From contig BRKX01000003.1 in NCBI GenBank assembly GCA_026008535.1, positions 28,572,001 through 28,636,000 on the forward strand: a DNA stretch of 64,000 nucleotides, written 5' to 3'. This DNA comes from Perilla frutescens. Lineage: Eukaryota; Streptophyta; Magnoliopsida; Lamiales; Lamiaceae. The position numbers and the translations under genes were made by a program. Below the pieces are notes generated by a model that was given only the letters and a program-made list of their open reading frames with translations, did no database searches and was not told the DNA's origin. Below are positions 1-11,220 of this stretch, one piece after another. Numbering within the stretch: position 1 is the stretch's first letter; each line of letters begins with the position of its first letter.

Positions 1-786
1 GTACCACTGAAGTCACATAAAGGTACTACTTATGCATGAAGCCAACAAAAAAATATACAGGCAAGACCCGAGACTTCTGGTGAACCCTCCACTGCCCCTG
101 CTATCCAGGCTACTCGCACGAGGAGACCCACAGGGGAATCCAGACGAACTGGACCGTAAGCAGGGGACAGTTCGAGCACTTGGCTCACGGGCATTGAATG
201 CCAAGGTTCACAAGAAGGTGGGGATGTTTTTTCACAAAACAGAGATACTTAAGCATGTATAAAATGATACCCATAAAACTCAAAGGAAAAATAAACATAA
301 AGGTACTAACTACATGCATAAAAAGTACCACTGAAATCACATAAAGGTACTACTTAAGCATGTATAAAATGATACCCATACAACGCAAAGGAAAAATAAA
401 CATAAATGTACTAACTACATGCATAAAAAGTACAACTGAAATCGCATAAAGGTACTACTTAAGCATGTATAAAATGATACCCATACAACGCAAAGGAAAA
501 ATAAACATAAAGGTACTAACTACATGCATAAAAAGTACCACTGAAATCACATAAAGGTACTACTTAAGCATGTATAAAATGATACCCATAAAACTGAAAG
601 GAAAAATAAACATAAAGGTACTAACTAGATGCATAAAGAGTACCACTGAAATCATATAAAGGTACTAATCATGCATGTATAAAATGATACCCATACAACG
701 CAAAGGAAAAATAAACATAAAGGTACTAACTACATGCATAAAAAGTACCACTGAAATCACATAAAGGTACTACTTAAGCATGTATA
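1..786. repeat. 105-bp minisatellite array, interrupted
   Basis: A unit containing aagcatgtataaaatgatac recurs at 251, 356, 461, 566, 671 and 776, exactly 105 bp apart, with few substitutions. Bases 1-38 are a further partial unit. Bases about 40-245 are unrelated, more GC-rich and open on both strands, so they may be an exon or a small insertion. The array begins directly downstream (minus sense) of a splice donor at 791-792, so it probably lies in an intron of the minus-strand gene described next. Confidence 0.85.
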
Positions 787-792
787 AATTAC

Positions 793-1156
793 CTCATTAT
801 TTTTTCTTTCTTATCGACACAAGATGTGTCAGAAACTTTCCTTACCGACTTCTTCTTTGAACGACTGCTTCCTCCACAATCTGATGGCGCATCGTCATAC
901 TTTTTCCGCTTTTTAGTCTTCATCACCTCCACAGACCAGAAAAAGTAAAAAAAAATTAGAATCACATCATAAAATAAAAATCAATACCAAACAAAACAAA
1001 ATAAATTCAAATTTAAAATAACTTTCATAACATATATCTGACTGGTGATTTCCCTTTCACAGCTTTCTTGAACTCATTCTCAGCGTCAGTATCAGTGCGA
1101 TTATCTGCCTCCTTAGATTTCATTTCCTTCTTAGATTTCCTCCTCATTTTGGAAAC
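793..1156 (-). CDS. Two exons of an unidentified lysine-rich protein (partial gene)
   Basis: I do not recognise this gene. Two minus-strand exons fit good splice sites. Exon 1043-1156 (38 codons, acceptor tgttgtag, donor gtcaga) is rich in Lys, Arg and Glu and includes RRKSKKEMKSKE. Exon 793-926 (44 codons plus 2 nt, acceptor gtggag, donor AG/gtaatt) includes MKTKKRKKYDD and a Ser/Lys-rich stretch. Both join in phase 0, and the second runs into the intron holding the 105-bp repeats, so the gene continues beyond the left edge. Such basic clusters resemble nuclear localisation signals. It could be a host gene or a gene-like ORF of a DNA transposon; the composition alone does not decide. Confidence 0.4.
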
Positions 1157-1670
1157 CTACAACACAAAAGAAAAAATAAAAGTGAAAACACAATCATAAA
1201 GAGCAGACAACAAAATAATCCACACATCATTTTTCAAATTATAAAACTCAGTCCACTGATTGTATATCAATCTATAAGACAGATACACACTAAATTGATA
1301 CATATAGGTGAACAAAATGATACTTAACAGTTTAAAAACTGATACAAAATATATGATATGGTTAGACTATAATGAACTCACTTAGAATTATGGAATAATA
1401 CATACAAAGAAAACCATACAGCAAATAACAAACATGCATATCAATTATCTAGCAATGACTCCACAAATCGAGTTTGAAACAAAGCTGAATAACTTAAGTA
1501 TGATATCTGAATAACAAATCTGAGAAAATTGACAAACAAAAATGTATATCAAACAAACAGCAGCCAAATATACATAAGAGGGGAAAACACACTCCATCGA
1601 CAATGAAACAAACAAAAGCAACACATCTTTCACATGATATACATCAGATGCTTAAAAAAGTGCACAAAAA

Positions 1671-2176
1671 AATTGTAAACTGAAATCGTCTTCATAAACT
1701 CAACAGAGAATGACGGAGAACTCGATGAAGTGAATTTTAAACTGAAAAATTGTAAACTAACCTAGCACGAAAATTTATAAACTGAAATGAACAAAAAAAT
1801 TGTAAATTGAAAATAACCTGGCACGAAATCGTCTTCAATAAACTCAACAGAGCACTCGATCAACTGAAAACGTCGCGACTTCGACTCAAAGCAGGCCTCG
1901 CGATTGTCGGAAAAATCGATCGAAAGAATGACGGAGCTCTTCGCTTGCAATTACAGATGCCGGAAAACTCGAGGAAAGTTGAGAATGGGAATGGTATGGT
2001 TTTGCGATCGAGAATGGGAACGGTAGGGTTTTGCGAGCGAGAATGGAAAGAGGAGAAAATTGAGAACGGCTGCGTCGAGATCGGAATACGCAAAGGCTAG
2101 GGTTAGAATGAAGGAAGCGGTTTTTTTTTTTATATATATGACGGGTTGGATAAAACCCGGATCCGACCCGTCTCAC
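1671..2176 (-). other. Possible 5' exon and promoter of the lysine-rich gene
   Basis: A minus-strand ATG at 1950 opens 44 codons ending at a possible donor (exon 1818-1950, then gttatt). The sequence is less AT-rich than its surroundings, as expected of a first exon, but its phase does not match the exon at 1043-1156, so at least one exon or a different start is missing from my model. Part of it (about 1671-1715 and 1799-1855) is a diverged local duplication containing aaattgtaaa and cgtcttc. An alternative ORF in another frame starts at 2093. Confidence 0.25.
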
Positions 2177-2813
2177 ATAATGTTATTTACATCTTGTTGC
2201 ACACAAATTTTTGCGAAATCTGAATGATTGTGGCTTGAATTGAATGACACCAATTTATAAGAAACAGTGAAAAGTGTTCAAGAAAAAGGTCATCTTCCAT
2301 CCCAGCCCAGAATGAGGAACCCGTTCGTATTCAATCTAAAGCTCATTGGGCCTACTAGGACAAAGTCCAGCCCATTACATTATCGTATATTTCATATTTG
2401 TATGGCCTATGTTGTCATTTTTTTTTAGCACTATGTAATGTCACTTTTTCTTAATTTTTTGGAAAAAATGATGTCAAGTTAAAGCGAATTTGGAAATGCT
2501 TATTATATATGCTTAATGAAAATTCTTTGATATATTTCATCAATCGTGTTTATTTACTACAATTACACAATATCGAGTTAGAGTCTCTCTCTCTCGTATT
2601 TATAAGTCCCTTCGTGTGTGTGTGTGTGTATTCAATATTTGTTTTTAAGGTGTGTTGAAAAACAAAATGGAATGTCTAGTCGGTTGGAATAGAAGATGAT
2701 ATATGGAACAATGGATTTATCTTTCACACTCGATAACATCCATGCTACCCCTTCAATATTATTACCACTCATTGCTCTTGTAAGAAAAAAAGAAAAAGAG
2801 ATGGTGATTTCAA
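2177..2813. other. Intergenic, no gene seen
   Basis: AT-rich spacer between the lysine-rich gene's putative promoter and the 3' end of the NRAMP gene. It holds a short (CT)n and (GT)n microsatellite pair at about 2583-2630 and otherwise nothing I can support. Confidence 0.6.
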
Positions 2814-5800
2814 TCAGAGATCATCAGTAGTTCTTCTTTGAGGTAATTGCATGTTCACTATGTCTTCTCTAGGTAGGCCAGCATTCTCCTCTGGCCTTTC
2901 GGACAACGCTATAAGGTGAGAGCCCTCCTTGTTCTTTCGGATCACCAGATACGCGATGCTGGCTAGATAAACGAGCATAGCCGAGAACCCCAAGAACCCA
3001 CAAAACACGATGCCCACGACGCTCATCTTGCTATGACGGAGAGAAGTCACCAACTTTTCAGCAAGATAGTAGATGTTGATGCCCATGATCAAGGAGCCGA
3101 TGATCCATGTTGTGGCTGCAATCTGTCACCCAAAAGAGACCGTGTTAGGCTGCAGAATCTCGTATATATTACAAATGTGGAAGCGTTACACATTCTAAAA
3201 CAGGAAACCACCAAGAAATAATCAGCATCAAGATATCCATTTGATGACATTGTTTTTGGCCAAATTTCTTAGAATGAGCCATTCCAGCAAGTACAATGTG
3301 ATCACAGTTCTGTACATTTATCGCTGTGGACTTGATTGATGCGGCTATTGTATTTAATATGAAGGATTTATCACCGAGCATTATATTTCATACATTAGTC
3401 CGTAACCTAGATTGTTGATGTTATGCTCTTGCAGAATATGCACGCGTACATAAAAGCTCGATAGAATGAAGATAAAGAGGGACAAGCCAACGAGTTCTTA
3501 CAGAGAATGAGTTAGCATATAACCCCATCTTGGTCTTGCAACTTGTGAACTTAAGAAGTGGGATTAGTGCGAAAGGTAGTTCGAATGATAGGATCATCTG
3601 CAACAGAACTATGTGATCAATACTCCAGGAAAACTAGATGTTATGAACATAAATAGTAAATCAATCTAATATGATATTTTAACACAAATGATGTAGTTGA
3701 ACTATATACTAATAATGACATTACAATATTTCTATTTAATAAAATTGCTAAATATTTTTTTTAGTAGAACTATTTTAAACCAGTACAAAGTACATGCGTT
3801 TTTCTAGCTTAATAAAAATGTATTAATATAATACACGCTCTAATAAAATAAGTTTCAACAAGTGTACTTTACATTTCATTTCATTTTTATATTAATATCT
3901 ATTATTTTTACGCAAATGATATATTTGAAATATTTAATAATTATGATATTACAACATTTCTATTTAATAAAATTCTTAAATATTTTTTAGTAGAACTATG
4001 TTAAACACGTGCGAAGCTCGTGCATCTTTCTAGTGTAATAACGGCATTCATACATAGTGTACAATCTAATAAAACATTACGAGCGTATTTCATTTTATTT
4101 CATTTTTATATTAATATTTATTATTTTGCACAAATGATAGAATTGAAATATATTATTTCTAGTAGTGATTATTAGCGTTTATATCTACAAAAGATGATGG
4201 GAGCATCTTACCGATGCAATGATGATCAAGTTTCCAGCCCCAGACGCTCCACCGATGATTGCTACAATTAGACTAGGAACGATTGCTAAACATCGAGTTA
4301 AAAAGTTCCTAATCCATGGCTTCAGCCGTAAGTCAAGGAATCCCTATTTAAAACAGACATGGTGCCGGAGACAAGGGTTAGTAAGGCAGCTAAAATCACA
4401 AATGTGAGTCAAGAATACCAAATACCAACTAGTTGCACCAATGTACTGTGATTCTTTTTACACACAAGCATATGATCAAAGTTTAAACACGAGACGTATC
4501 AGAAAGTCGACTAAATGGCTTTGTTTGGAAGGTTACGTGATACTTTGATTGTTCAGTCAAGTAATATGCCAAAACTAGTAAAGTAGCATGAAATGATTTT
4601 GGGTTGGAAGATATATTACTCAAATAGAAATAAAGGAGATTTCATCTAGTTATAATTTTAAACCTGCATAACATATTGCCCTGCATACGTTCCAGTTATG
4701 GTCGAACTCTGACCTGAAGCCAGCAAAGCAACTGCAAAAAGCTTGGAACTCCAGTTGCCTAGAACATTCTGTGAACAACACATCCCATACGTTCCCATAA
4801 AACATCAGCACAAAACGAAGTCCAAATAATATCCGGAAAAATGAGAGCATGGTTGAGATATATATTTTAAAATGAATAAAACTTCAATAACATACTTTCA
4901 ATAAAAATGAAGCTTCGTTCAGGTCCAAGTTCTTGCAGCTCTCAAGGTCATCTGGGTTGAGATTCGGTGAATTGCAAACTGCTCCACTAACTGAGATGAC
5001 TGATACATTGATGAAGAAGGCAACCAATAAAGCCAAGCCACTTTCTATCATATAAAATCTGCATGCCTCCTGTAAGGTAGATATGTCATCAAATATTTTA
5101 GATAAGAAAAATGTTTAAGCGGATCTCATATGCTATTAGTAGATTTATGAAAAGAAACTAGAAGATTTGCCCCAAACCCATTGAAATAAAATATTACTTT
5201 GATACCACTGACAGATCGTGGGATTTTCCTAGAAAGCACCAGTGCTGAATGGAGAAAAAGATTGTGCCTGCAGTCATTAGATCATAACAATATCAACCAG
5301 AAACTTTAATATAGTGAACTAATTGTCGATTGAGAAAACATGTAATGAAACTTACGGCATAACCATGGCACCAAGGAGTGAAATAGCCAGCTTTGTAGCT
5401 CCACTTCCCTCAAGTTGGGGAACAAAAAGGCCATGCAAAACTTCAGACGCGATGGGCTTTGCATAACCAAGCTCAGCAAAGAAGCAGCCGGCAATTGTTA
5501 AGACAAGGAAAGCAATAAAAATCTCAAGCTTTCTCACCTGTCAAGTTCACGCCAAGCTAGTTTTAGAAACACAGTAGAACATGCCAAAATTCAGACATTA
5601 CATATGAATCTATATAATATGTTGCTTTTCTGCACTTTGTTGTAAATATCCAATTTTATCAGTTTACAAGCACAGTTAGAAAATATTAATTATGTGACCG
5701 TCAAAGGACAGCGAGATACCCCATATTGCTGCAGCACCAGAAGAACCAATGTACTAAGTCCGGTGATAAGCACACCAAACCAAAGTGGAATATTGAAGAG

Positions 5801-7596
5801 CATGTTCAGAGCAAAAGCTGTTCCGATGACTGACATGATAAAAAGGAAAGTAGAAAAATTAGAAAATAAATTTAGAAAGGGGATCACGAAGAAAAAAAGT
5901 ACATATTTTAAGTATGATAATATATGATGGTAACAATAACTCGATTATCATGTAAACAAGGCATTCTTTACAGGCTGACTATGGCTATTTCAGCAAGAAC
6001 AAACAATGTTTTGTTTTGATCTTGAGAACCCAACCTTCAGGAATATCGCATGCGACTATGGCTATTTCAGCAAGAATCCATAAAATAAAATTTGGAACCT
6101 TTGAGTATTCCTTTCGACAATGCTCAGCTAAATGCTTTCCTGTAGAACAAGTAGTACATTACAAGCCAAAGCAAAGCTAAACATTATAAAGAACATCTTT
6201 TTCTTTCATGCCAACATACAGATGAATGGTTGAAGAAATTATGAACCTGTAACAACTCCTAGGTTTGCTGCAAGAGATTGGATAACAAGAGCTGCGCATG
6301 AAGCTAGCAATATGATCCAAAGTAACTGTCATCAAGGCAACATACATCACAAAGTTAGGTACATGGATATTTAAACGATTTTGTATGGAAAAAACACTTG
6401 GATTTGCATACATGACTGTGTCAAACATTTAATAAAAGTATATACATAAATCATTTCATTCAACCATCAACTTATTTTTCAACCAAAAGTCCACTTTGGT
6501 CAAAAGCAAAGATTTCAAACCTTTGTCTAAGAGAATGTCAATAGAAAAGGTTAAACAACATCACATCCAAGCTATTGAAATTTTTCCCTGACAATTTATG
6601 TGGTTTTTTAATTCCATTTTTCACCTTCTTGAGGACATCCTTTGCTACTCGCCTACTCGGTTATCTTATATTTTAACATACAAAAGTCTACCATCCTCGA
6701 AGTGATAGAAATTAGGACATTAGACATGATTCATTGGACTCACCCCATACTTGTACTGAGCTCCAGCCTGCAGATCAGTCTGAACTGTTGGTGAAGCAAG
6801 TAGACAAAGTCATTATCTATATATTTAGTTAGTTGGCTCTAAACAAGATTTACTAGGCCTTACAATTTCCTGGATCAATATAGGCAATGCAAACAAGAAA
6901 GCCTGGGCCAATATACGAGAACAAGTTCTTCCAGCTTTTATTCTGCAAAAGATTGAAATAAATTGATATTGATCAATCAAGAAACATGAGCCGACATAGA
7001 AGAAATATCACAAGATCAAGCTGTACTCTATCTTAGTTCATTTGAATCATCTACTACTCGCTTTGTGGCTCTTCAGAATCATCCCAAAATAGAAGCTGTT
7101 TAAGGTAAACTATTACACGTTTTGACTCCATCAGAGAATTGGGCTTGAACTAATCACAAACAGCTTGCAGCTGAAAGTACAGAAGTCATATTATACCTAA
7201 TCATACTATGAAATGAAAGATTATACCACCTTCAATGTTACATCACTGAAACAAACTAATCCTACGTCATTGCCGGACCACAAAATAATAGCAAAAAGGA
7301 AGACGACAATTTTTACATAATCAGCCAGCTTGAAAACCAATGCAAAAAAGATGCAGTAAATTGTGGAACACATTTATTGAATAAATTAGGCGAAAAATAA
7401 AATACAAGCTCTAGAAGGGACATAAAAATCCAAATTAAACCAAATAAATGATGAAAAAAAGGGAAAAAAAATGAATGCTCACATCAGGTACAACAATCTG
7501 ATCATATTCAATATTATCAATGAGGGGCTCATCGGGATGAGTTCTCCGGTCGTTAGTGGTCATAAACTGCGGCTGTTGAGGAGGCGGCGCCGCCAT
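2814..7596 (-). CDS. NRAMP: NRAMP1/6-type divalent metal transporter
   Basis: Complete gene, 13 coding exons on the minus strand: 7483-7596, 6864-6942, 6744-6784, 6247-6325, 6035-6139, 5720-5829, 5356-5537, 5198-5267, 4896-5069, 4664-4768, 4212-4343, 3502-3597 and 2814-3122. They sum to 1596 nt (531 codons plus stop), all with GT-AG borders. The N terminus is hydrophilic, then come about 12 hydrophobic segments. The NRAMP signature DPGN is at residues 61-64 and the metal-site MPH motif at 236-238, split by an intron. The C terminus [12 protein letters not shown] is typical of the plant NRAMP1/NRAMP6 subgroup, as is the length. These proteins are proton-coupled importers of Mn, Fe or related divalent metals at the plasma membrane or endomembranes; the exact substrate cannot be read here. 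No coding lesion was seen. The ATG at 7596 is preceded by an in-frame-free 5' flank. Confidence 0.93.
3683..4160 (+). repeat. Tandem Helitron-like terminal repeats in an NRAMP intron
   Basis: A unit of about 220-230 bp starts near 3683, 3911 and 4128 (shared landmarks aaatgat, ttacaa, tttctatttaataaaatt and tagtagaacta). In the second copy it ends in cacgtgcgaagctcgtg then tttctagt, which is a short imperfect hairpin followed by CTAG-T as at Helitron 3' ends. The first copy ends in a diverged form (ttctagc) and the third is truncated. It lies wholly in the intron between exons 4212-4343 and 3502-3597. Family assignment is inference from the terminus only. Confidence 0.45.
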
Positions 7597-8350
7597 TTTC
7601 TCCGAACTCTGTTTCAAGAAACAGAGGCAAGTGTAAATATTCACGAAACTACAAATGAAATCGTCTAATAAAAAAATGCGTGTAAAAAAATACGATACAT
7701 GCAATTAGTTAAAAACGAATAGAGATGTCAAATACTATTGCAGTTGCAGAATTGGGATTGCGTGAATGTGCATGTGAAGAGAAAGAGAGTAGCCCAGATC
7801 CAAGAACAAATTTTTAAGTATTTAGATTGAATCTACGAAAATACCAATGAGAAAAACAAATTGGATTAGATTAAAGATGAGATTTTGGGATGGGGAGTAG
7901 TAGGCCGCTGCTTACATTTTGACAGAATTAGTTTTGGAAGAATATTTGCTTGCGACTGTGAGAGACGTTCAATCAACAGACGTCTTTATACTGGACTCTT
8001 CCGCTGCACCATCTTAAAAAGTGTAACGAGAGAGAGAGAGATTTCGACTTCTAACAAAATTCTAAAGAATTTGTGCAATTTGTACTTGAGGTGGATAAGT
8101 TGAGTTATTCGTGACGTATTTGCAGGGAGAAAAAAAATTGTTCGAAATTCTATTATATTTAATAAATGAAATTATTTCGAGTTTGAAAACATATAACTTA
8201 TCACAAAAATTTTTGTCAGACTTTAGAAACTCAAATACATCAAATCGAACTGTCAAGCGGGCGGGTCACACCGGTCAAACCTGACCCGCCCCGCCCCAAA
8301 AAAAAAAGTTAACCATAATTACTGAAATAGTATCATTTTTTTAACACTAA
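7597..8350. other. NRAMP 5' flank and leader
   Basis: Upstream flank of the NRAMP start codon (minus-strand gene). A possible acceptor (gaaacag) lies about 20 nt before the ATG, suggesting a leader intron with its first exon near 7850-8010, but I could not fix the ends. Bases 8030-8040 hold a short (GA)n. No separate gene is supported. Confidence 0.4.
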
Positions 8351-9192
8351 GGAGGTGATTGGTACGACGGAATGGAATGATTATTCCTATGTCCATTTCC
8401 ATTTTGGCGATTGATATGATTCAAAATTGGGAATACCATTCCCGATGTAATTCCTATTCCCAATAACCAAAAAATTAATATATGATATATTTATACATAA
8501 TCATGTCTTATAATATTATTTTATCGTATTTAGAAAAATAAATAAAAAATCTAATTAAATGATTTATTATTATTATTATTTAATATTATTTATTTGTTTT
8601 CAAAATATAATTTAAAAATATGTGTTAAAATCAAATTTTGATAGATTTTATAATTTTGTTGAAGAAAAATGAAAGTGGGCCGAAATAAATATAACATAAA
8701 AATATGTTATGATACAATATAAAATATCTACGTGTTTGATACAATTTAATATATACAAATGAAAAGTTAAAATGTTAAAGTATTTTTCGATGAAGTAAAA
8801 ATATTTTTATTAACTTATACAAATTATTATATATTGATTAATTAAATATTTTAGAATAAAAATTTTCAATAAAATAAATAAGTTATAATTTGCTAAAAAA
8901 TTAGAAAAAATCATATACTAAAAAAGAAAAATGGAGTTTAGAAATATAAAAAATAAATTAAGACATATTTTGATATTTATTAGCTACCACGTATACTTTA
9001 TTCAATTATAAGAAAATTTGAAATTACATAAAATATTCATTATATAAAATAAAATAAAAAATGATATTTCATTCCATTCTTCATTCCGTAGATATACTAA
9101 TCATAAGAATCGTCATTCCATTCAAACTCTTATTTCATTCATAACCTCATTCCATTCATACCTAATTTCATTCTGTCATACCAATCACCACC
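8351..9192. mobile_element. Non-autonomous TIR transposon, PIF/Harbinger-like MITE
   Basis: Left end ggaggtgattggtacgacgg and the reverse complement of the right end, ggtggtgattggtatgacag, match at 17 of 20 positions. Flanks are taa on the left and tta on the right, compatible with a TWA target. The inner ends repeat motifs such as ggaatggaatg and cattccattc. The 842-bp interior is AT-rich with no transposase. hAT is an alternative but would show an 8-bp target duplication, which I do not see. Confidence 0.65.
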
Positions 9193-9193
9193 T

Positions 9194-10312
9194 TAAAAAG
9201 TAGGGAAAAGGGTCTCGCAGGCCCCTGAACGTTTTGGCGGGGACCTCGCAGGCCCTGTACTTTTTTTTTTGCTCAATTGAGCCCCTGAACTTTTTTTTTT
9301 TGGTCTTTTGGGCCCCTCCGTCAAGCCCCTCTTGACGGGGCCATTAGTTCGACCTAAAACAACGTCGTTTTAGGGTTTATTCGAATTAAAAAAATTATAA
9401 ATTCAATTAAAAATGCACCCGACCCATTTTAATAGAAACCCGACCCGACTCAGAGATAAACCCGCCCCATTTAGCTTTAAAATTGGGGAATTTAGGGCGG
9501 GTTTAGGGTTCTCAGTTCCAATTGACATTCACTTTCTCTCCCATTTTCCATTCTTCCCAAAATTTGTCGATCTCGCAACCACCGCTGCCATTATCCCATT
9601 TGCGGCTGTCGCCACCTTAAGGCCTCTTCCGTCGTCATCATCGTCCACCGTCAACCTTAACTTCTTCACACCGCAGCCGCCAGCCTTACCTCCTCCCCTC
9701 CTTTCGCACAATAGTCGCTGACCTTCACATAGTAGTCACCGAAAATAATCGAGGTCGTGACCTTTTTTCCGGCAAAGCTCCAGATCAGGTCAACGTGCCT
9801 AGTGGACATCTACTGCAACATTTGATCTACTGTGAGAAATGGGGCAACAGACGTGTCTCGGCGGCGGCGCTGCAGATACATTCGACCGATGGTGGCGGCG
9901 ATTAAGGGTGGTGGTGGATGAGTGGATCTTTTTTTTTTCCGGCAAGATTCTTGGAAGAAGGAGGAGGAGGAGAGGATAGATGAGAGATGGATTTATTTCA
10001 AATTAATAAAAATAAAATGGGCGGGTTTAAAGCTAAATGGGGCGGGTTTATCTCTGAGTCGGATCGGGTTTCTATTAAAATGGGATTGGGTGCATTTTTA
10101 ATTGAATTTAGAATTTTTTTAATTCGAATAAACCTTAAAACGATGTCGTTTTAGGTCGAACTAACGGCCCCGTCAAGAGGGGCTTGACGGAGGGGCCCAA
10201 TAGACCCAAAAAAAAAAGTTCAGGGGCTCAATTGAGTCAAAAAAAGTACAGGGCCTGCGAGGTCCCCGCCAAAAAGTTCAGGGGCCTGCTAGACCCTTTT
10301 CCCTAAAAAGTA
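9194..10312. mobile_element. Mutator-like element with long TIRs (possible Pack-MULE)
   Basis: Element 9203-10303 (1101 bp) is flanked by a perfect 9-bp direct repeat TAAAAAGTA at 9194-9202 and 10304-10312. Its ends are long inverted repeats, about 9203-9481 and 10026-10303, starting gggaaaagggtc. A 9-bp duplication with TIRs over 200 bp is diagnostic of the Mutator superfamily. The interior (about 9482-10025) is much more GC-rich than the surroundings, has short ORFs on both strands (for example 9413-9721 on +), and no transposase, so it may be a captured host gene fragment. The source gene is not recognisable to me. Confidence 0.9.
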
Positions 10313-10429
10313 TCAGTCTTAAGTACAAAACTTATCATCCGTAACCATAAAAAGGTATTGAGCATGCTACTTGTTGTATACAAGTTTCTTTAATTCAAAT
10401 TATTATTTATTTCATCTCAATTAATGTTT

Positions 10430-10680
10430 AGAGTTTAGGGTTTTGGGGTTTTTTAGGGTTTAGTGTTTTTTAGGTTTGGGGGTGGGGTGGGGGTTTATTT
10501 TGTGTTTTTTAGGGGTTTATTTTGAGAGGTGGGGGTGTTAGAAGTTTATTTTGTGTTTTTTTGGGTTTATTTGGGGAGGGGGTGCGGGGCTTTAGGGGTT
10601 TACTTTGTGTGTGTGTGTTTTTTTTTTCGGGGAGGGATTTTAGGGGTTTATTTTGTATTTTTTTGGATTTATTAATTCCA
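10430..10680. repeat. T/G-rich block with telomere-like motifs
   Basis: A strongly strand-biased T and G stretch with repeated but irregular tttaggg, gggtttat and tttttt motifs. The motifs echo plant telomere repeats but are not in regular tandem, so this is low-complexity sequence rather than a clear interstitial telomere array. Confidence 0.5.
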
Positions 10681-10883
10681 TTTTTGGATATAAATTCATA
10701 TTATTTTAAATAAATTAAATCAATTCACTTTAGTTTTAGAATTCACTAATTTTATTTTAGAATATAAATTTTTGTGTAAAAAATAAAAAGAAAAAATAGA
10801 GAACCATAAAAAATGAAAATTACGCCAAGTCGCATGGTATCTGTGCGCAAATTTGTTTGTTTTTACATTGGTTGAACATAGGT

Positions 10884-11220
10884 AAAACCTCGGTGAAATT
10901 AATATTTACACATAAAATTTTATTATTTTATAAAAATAATAATTATTCAAAACTCATTGTATCTTATTAATTTATATATCATATTTATTGAATCGATATA
11001 AAAATAATTTCATTTAACATAATATTAATGATCTTAGTAACCTCTGTTTTTTATTGTTTTATTTTTCATTTCTTTATTTTTAATAAATTTGTTAATATAG
11101 ATTTTAAAAAGTTATTAATTTATAATATTAGAGGGACCATATTTTCAACTGGATCGATTGGAGAAATATATTATCTTAAAGAGATTTTTAATTTATCGGA
11201 TATTAATTTAAAGAGATTCT
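10884..11220. mobile_element. Possible short TIR element
   Basis: The left edge reads aaacctcggtgaaattaata and the reverse complement of the right edge reads agaatctctttaaattaata, matching at about 14 of 20. The interior is AT-rich and non-coding. I found no convincing target duplication, so this is weak; it resembles AT-rich MITEs with aaacctct ends seen in many plants. Confidence 0.3.

Noticed and set aside
251..786. Regular 105-bp repeat as a CRISPR array
   Set aside because: Units are contiguous with no unique spacers, and the window is clearly plant nuclear DNA with spliced genes.
5980..6085. Extra NRAMP exon near 5980 (copy of actatggctatttcagcaaga)
   Set aside because: It is a short partial duplication of the 3' part of exon 6035-6139 in the following intron; adding it breaks the frame.
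6744..6784. Acceptor at 6780-6781 for NRAMP exon 3
   Set aside because: It breaks the frame and loses the conserved Phe after DPGN; the acceptor ending at 6785 restores DPGNFQTDLQ and a consistent total length.
10430..10680. True interstitial telomere array
   Set aside because: The TTTAGGG motifs are irregular and few, not in tandem.
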